A stretch of DNA of 64,000 nt. Source: Thiosocius sp963753845. GTDB lineage: Bacteria; Pseudomonadota; Gammaproteobacteria; Chromatiales; Chromatiaceae. A model generated the notes under the pieces. It searched no databases and had not been told where the DNA came from. It saw nothing but the letters and a program-made list of their open reading frames with translations. Location of the stretch: assembly GCA_963753845.1 (NCBI GenBank), contig CAVWEI010000004.1:1-64000 (forward strand), read 5' to 3'. Within the stretch, counting starts at the first letter, position 1; each line of letters opens with the position of its first letter. Shown here in pieces: positions 61,801-64,000 of the stretch. The position numbers and the translations under genes are program-made.

Positions 61801-61982
61801 TCGGGCATGTCATGGGGATGGCGACCATCGCCGAATTCGTTGAGAACGACGACATTCTGGACGCCCTTGCGGCGATGGGTGTGGACTATGTACAGGGTTA
61901 CGGGATAGGCAGGCCGGTGCCAATCGATGATCTGATCGACAGGCCCAGCGCATCGCCGCTGGTGCTGAGCGCCACCCGCTAG
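58815..61982 (+). CDS. Hybrid c-di-GMP enzyme: SBP_bac_3, GAF, PAS, GGDEF, EAL
   Basis: About 1,055 residues from MLDVALAQVRHGLLILATVF. A signal peptide or membrane anchor is followed by a periplasmic solute-binding type 3 domain (LGIDPAWQPFEFLDQAGRYRGMAADYI to about residue 270), one membrane helix (YLVRIALIVSGLAVVIFGVIVYW), GAF (about 330-490, with LSVDNCLGCC), PAS (LAVEHSPNAVMMTDVHGVIEY), GGDEF with intact GGDEF (RLGGDEFAIL), and EAL with EILLRM (glutamate kept), NLSGQSL, FEITETAAI, LDDFGSGLSSFGY, KIDGMFV, IAEFVEN. Both enzyme activities could be live. The periplasmic domain may detect an amino acid-like ligand. The start 58815 has GGTGAG upstream. Confidence 0.93.
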   Translation: MLDVALAQVRHGLLILATVFFAVSVLAGSQDKPDREHVASFLASLSESERAWLQDHRDIRLGIDPAWQPFEFLDQAGRYRGMAADYIELLNAMLDIHMSPVRGLAWSDVIEQAKQRKIDVLPCVVKTEQRERYLTFTRSYLNFPMVVATRDDASFVRGLEDLKGQMVGVVKGYATVDLLETSYPGLQRVEFDNLQQGLEALSVGRIPAFVDNLASIADVINKRGFTNLKVAAQTPFSFDLSVGVRKDWPELTGILDKALAAVSAQQADQIRENWISIKFEHGVDVGYLVRIALIVSGLAVVIFGVIVYWNRRLLAEVEQRKHVEDILAHRNRIHESIAAGADLDQVLATMVANVESERPGTLCAVLLLDLQSSRVTGILAPNLPVAYKQAMDGLSVDNCLGCCAEAIRRKGRVVVPQIRLDPNWEQHRIGLQSLAIEACWLEPILSSEGRVLGLFAFFRQEAGVPDSLASELLREMALLSTLAIEHHRNVQNLHKLSLAVEHSPNAVMMTDVHGVIEYVNPKFSEITGYQTGEVVGRTPGILKSQETDATVHQDLWRTIQSGEEWWGELRNLRKNGEAFWLREHIAPIKDSRGDVSHFVAIMEDVTESRLINEKVSYQATHDALTDLINRREFERILAALVDSQSKRSSDNALCFLDLDQFKVVNDTAGHVAGDELLRRLGRELKRHLRKGDILARLGGDEFAILMEHCTATQALGKTEEIRQLVEDFRFPWEDNVFAIGVSIGIAEINDETFSSLDVLKRADMACYAAKDAGRNRIHVYKDDDQLLMARSGEMHSVNYIKKALQEDSFVLYVQPIRPIADQRQAASYEILLRMQGANGELLPPGAFLPAAERYNLINQIDHWVVEHAFAWIYQHPQEMATISGFSINLSGQSLGDDSLLGNIIRHLKTDRLPADKIKFEITETAAIANLSDANSFIAALKEFGVEFALDDFGSGLSSFGYLKNLAVDCLKIDGMFVKDMLVDPIDSAMVKSINDIGHVMGMATIAEFVENDDILDALAAMGVDYVQGYGIGRPVPIDDLIDRPSASPLVLSATR

Positions 61983-62107
61983 CATATTCCCGGTTGCGAG
62001 GCCTGGTGGGTGGATGCTGTTCGAGGTGCGCACTGTGATCGGCCCGGCGACTGGTGTTCGTAAGTGTCCCGAGGGGCGGTCGGGTGGCGAATCGGGCCCC
62101 TGCCAAT

Positions 62108-62121
62108 TTGATCTACATCAA
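62108..62121 (+). promoter_or_regulatory. FNR/Anr-type box
   Basis: TTGATCTACATCAA is an exact TTGAT-N4-ATCAA dyad. It lies 411 bases before the RnfB-like gene, whose product and neighbour are ferredoxin-linked and expected under low oxygen. Confidence 0.6.
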
Positions 62122-62156
62122 ATAGGGATCTCCTCAAAATGCCCGAAAAAGTCGTG

Positions 62157-62414
62157 ATGTGCAATCGCACATGATCTAATAATCAAGATTATGACAATTT
62201 TACAAAAGGCTGAAATATAACAAAATAAATATCGAAAGATATCCGCAGGACGGCGCCTCCAGGGGGTGTGGACCGCAGTGCCATGCAGTTCTCAATGGAC
62301 ACTATTAAAAAGGACCCGTTCCAACGCATCATAAAATGCTAATAGACTGGCTTCGGATCCAATTTGCTGTAGGGGCCGTAACCAACGGCTTCTTTGGGTA
62401 ACGGCCTGAACCCC
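62157..62414 (+). other. AT-rich leader or regulatory region with two dyads
   Basis: Two dyads stand out in the 549 bases between genes. ATGTGC-AATC-GCACAT (62157-62172) is a perfect inverted repeat. GGCCGT (62374-62379) pairs with ACGGCC (62401-62406), enclosing CCAA/TTGG (62382-62385, 62394-62397) and possibly extended by GGGG/CCCC. Neither has a T tract. They could be an operator and a 5' leader structure. No known riboswitch motif is recognised. Confidence 0.4.
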
Positions 62415-62531
62415 CGGGTTTAGACCTTGACGCCACCGGGCCACCCGTTCCCGGCGCGTCTGAAAACGGCCACAAGCCGTACAACTGTAAACCGGACCGG
62501 CCGCGGCCGTGTCTTGCGTGAGGACTTGTCA

Positions 62532-63407
62532 GTGAGTTCGTTGCAGTTTGTCGGCTTAGCGGTGGCTTTCATGTCGGTGCTGGGTATCGTCCTGGCATCG
62601 GTGCTCGTGGTCGCCAACCGTTGGCTGTTCGTGTTCGAGGATCCGCGCATCGACGATGTCGAGGATCTGTTGCCGAAAGCCAACTGCGGCGCCTGTGGCA
62701 CGCCGGGTTGCCGTCCTTTCGCCGAAAAACTGGTGAAAGGCGAGGTCGACCCAGGCCTATGCACGGTCAATTCCAAGGATACCAATCAGGCCATCGCCGA
62801 TTTTCTCGGGGTAGAGATGGGTGCGCACGAAAAACGCGTTGCGCGGCTGGCCTGCGCCGGTGGTGTACACGTGGCCTATATTCGCGCCTCCTACTCCGGA
62901 CTGAACAGCTGCCGCGCCGCCAATCTGGTTTCTGGCGGCGGCAAGGGCTGCGCCTGGGGCTGTCTCGCATTCGGGGATTGCGCCGATGTCTGTGAATTCG
63001 ATGCCATCCGGATGGACCAGTACGGGCTACCCGTGGTCGATGCAGACAAGTGCACCGCCTGTGGCGATTGTGTCGAGGTGTGTCCCAAGGACCTGTTCGA
63101 GCTTCATCCGGTCAGTCATCGGCTCTGGGTGGCTTGCAAGAACCACGAATTTGGCAACAAGGCCGAGGCGCAATGCGAGGTGATCTGCACGGCCTGTGAG
63201 CGTTGCGCCGTGGATTCACCCGAAGGCCTGATCACCATTCGCGAAAACCTGGCGGTGATTGACTACAGCAAGAACAAACTCGCTTCCAGGGTGGCAATCG
63301 AGCGCTGTCCGACCGGTGCAATCATTTGGCGTGACCGGGAAGGTAAGGCGGTGAAAGGCCGCGACGCCAAGAAAGTGATCAGAAAAGCCGCGTTGCCCGT
63401 CGGGTGA
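62532..63407 (+). CDS. RnfB-like Fe-S protein with membrane anchor
   Basis: 291 residues from GTG 62532 (SSLQFVGLAVAF). N-terminal membrane helix, then the Fe-S cluster motif ANCGACGTPGC...C typical of RnfB, then a cysteine-rich region (CADVCEFDAIRM... KCTACGDCVEVCP) with two [4Fe-4S] ferredoxin motifs, and further CEVICTACERC. The order anchor-cluster-ferredoxin matches RnfB, but no other rnf gene is visible. A PFOR-type gene follows 5 bases after, so the protein may accept electrons from or pass them to that enzyme. Ferredoxin-like electron carrier role is likely. Confidence 0.85.
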   Translation: MSSLQFVGLAVAFMSVLGIVLASVLVVANRWLFVFEDPRIDDVEDLLPKANCGACGTPGCRPFAEKLVKGEVDPGLCTVNSKDTNQAIADFLGVEMGAHEKRVARLACAGGVHVAYIRASYSGLNSCRAANLVSGGGKGCAWGCLAFGDCADVCEFDAIRMDQYGLPVVDADKCTACGDCVEVCPKDLFELHPVSHRLWVACKNHEFGNKAEAQCEVICTACERCAVDSPEGLITIRENLAVIDYSKNKLASRVAIERCPTGAIIWRDREGKAVKGRDAKKVIRKAALPVG

Positions 63408-63411
63408 GCGC

Positions 63412-64000
63412 ATGAAGGCAAAGCAGAGGATTGACAAGATGTTCGGAAAAAAGAAAGAAGGCAAGCAGGTCAAGTACCCGGGTTTCCGGATGGCCATGGA
63501 CGGCAACACGGCCGTCATCATGTGCGAGAGGGAGGCCTCTGATGCCGCCGGTGCTTATCCGATCACGCCTTCGACCCAGATGGGTGAATACTGGGCCGAA
63601 GAGACGGCGAGAGGCCATATCAACATCTCCGGCAAGCCGCTGTTGTTCGTCGAACCCGAGTCCGAACATGCCGCCGCGGCCGTGACCGCCGGAATGTCAA
63701 TGTCGGGACTGCGTGCGACCAACTTTTCCTCGGCGCAGGGCGTGGCCTTCATGCACGAGTCGCTGTACGCCGCAGTTGGCAAGCGCCTGCCCTATGTGCT
63801 CAATATCGGCAGCCGCGCCATGACCAAGGCCTCGCTGAACGTGCACTGTGGCCATGACGACTACCACTGTATCGACGACACCGGGTTTTTCCAGGTGTTT
63901 GCCAACAACGCCCAGGGTGCGGCCGACCTCAACCTGATCGGGCGCAAGATCGCCGAGTTGAGCCTGACCCCGGCGGCAGTGGCACAGGACGGTTTTCTGA
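63412..64000 (+). CDS. 2-oxoacid:ferredoxin oxidoreductase alpha-type subunit (PFOR), runs off the window
   Basis: First 196 residues of a larger protein. Pattern of the pyruvate:ferredoxin oxidoreductase domain I: MAMDGNTAVIMCEREASDAAGAYPITPSTQMGE, FVEPESEHAAAAVTAGMSMSGLRATNFSSAQGVAFMHESLY, and GSRAMTKASLNVHCGHDDYH. Conserved Thr/Glu for TPP-side contacts are in YPITPST and EPESEH. Likely decarboxylates pyruvate to acetyl-CoA reducing ferredoxin, or runs in reverse for CO2 fixation. Start ATG 63412; ATG 63439 possible. Confidence 0.9.
   Translation, partial: MKAKQRIDKMFGKKKEGKQVKYPGFRMAMDGNTAVIMCEREASDAAGAYPITPSTQMGEYWAEETARGHINISGKPLLFVEPESEHAAAAVTAGMSMSGLRATNFSSAQGVAFMHESLYAAVGKRLPYVLNIGSRAMTKASLNVHCGHDDYHCIDDTGFFQVFANNAQGAADLNLIGRKIAELSLTPAAVAQDGFL

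Overview
The window looks like a chromosomal stretch of a GC-rich gammaproteobacterium. Supporting this are the EF-P/EpmA/EpmB set, Zur, SirB2, NrtR beside nadA, a NrdA with two ATP-cone-like regions under NrdR-type boxes, Psd and many c-di-GMP proteins. A ferredoxin-reducing module at the right end (RnfB-like protein and PFOR-type subunit behind a perfect FNR-type box) suits a facultative or micro-oxic lifestyle, perhaps a sulfur oxidiser related to Chromatiales. That placement is inference. No rRNA, tRNA, CRISPR array, prophage or IS element was seen.

Layout. 0-7 kb: type I secretion (HlyD and PrtD) divergent from a large modular SdrD-like surface or secreted protein whose 5' end is missing. 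7-7.5 kb: a small RelE/ParE toxin-antitoxin pair. 7.7-13.5 kb: ribonucleotide reductase, nrdA followed by two different R2 genes, the first of them (nearest nrdA) with an apparent frameshift, behind a promoter with two NrdR boxes and several DnaA-box-like sites. 13.7-19 kb: a thioredoxin-like protein, a candidate small RNA, a CHASE2-GGDEF-EAL protein and a LysM-FecR protein. 19-28 kb: a cytochrome b, SirB2, polyphosphate:AMP phosphotransferase, NrtR-NadA, an HDOD gene with a frameshift, a Mak-type ROK sugar kinase and a dynamin-like GTPase. 27.5-33 kb: an RND adaptor and a pump carrying a histone-H1/AlgP-like tail of 18 AAAEK repeats.

33-38 kb is the most unusual part. Two paralogous exported proteins and a third exported protein, each with three FRP tripeptides, are followed by an orphan ParA-type ATPase, a membrane TPR protein and a membrane coiled-coil protein, ending in a strong terminator. 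The promoter before the second paralogue is a near copy of the nrdA promoter: the same -35/-10, the same two NrdR boxes 32 bp apart and the same DnaA-box positions. The two exported paralogues also appear to be able to start at ATT.

38-64 kb: a FimX-like degenerate GGDEF/EAL protein beside a PilZ-like protein; epmB and efp with an epmA broken by three apparent frameshifts; ankyrin lipoprotein; Psd, a thioredoxin-like membrane protein and an aminotransferase; MsrB; a PhoPQ-type two-component system with PepSY and glycine-zipper proteins; a znuA-zur-znuC-znuB operon with a Zur-like operator; a class III cyclase with a TPR lipoprotein; Mog; an SBP-GAF-PAS-GGDEF-EAL receptor; and the RnfB/PFOR start. 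Five single-base frameshifts in three otherwise well-conserved genes mean that either real gene decay or base-level sequence errors must be considered.
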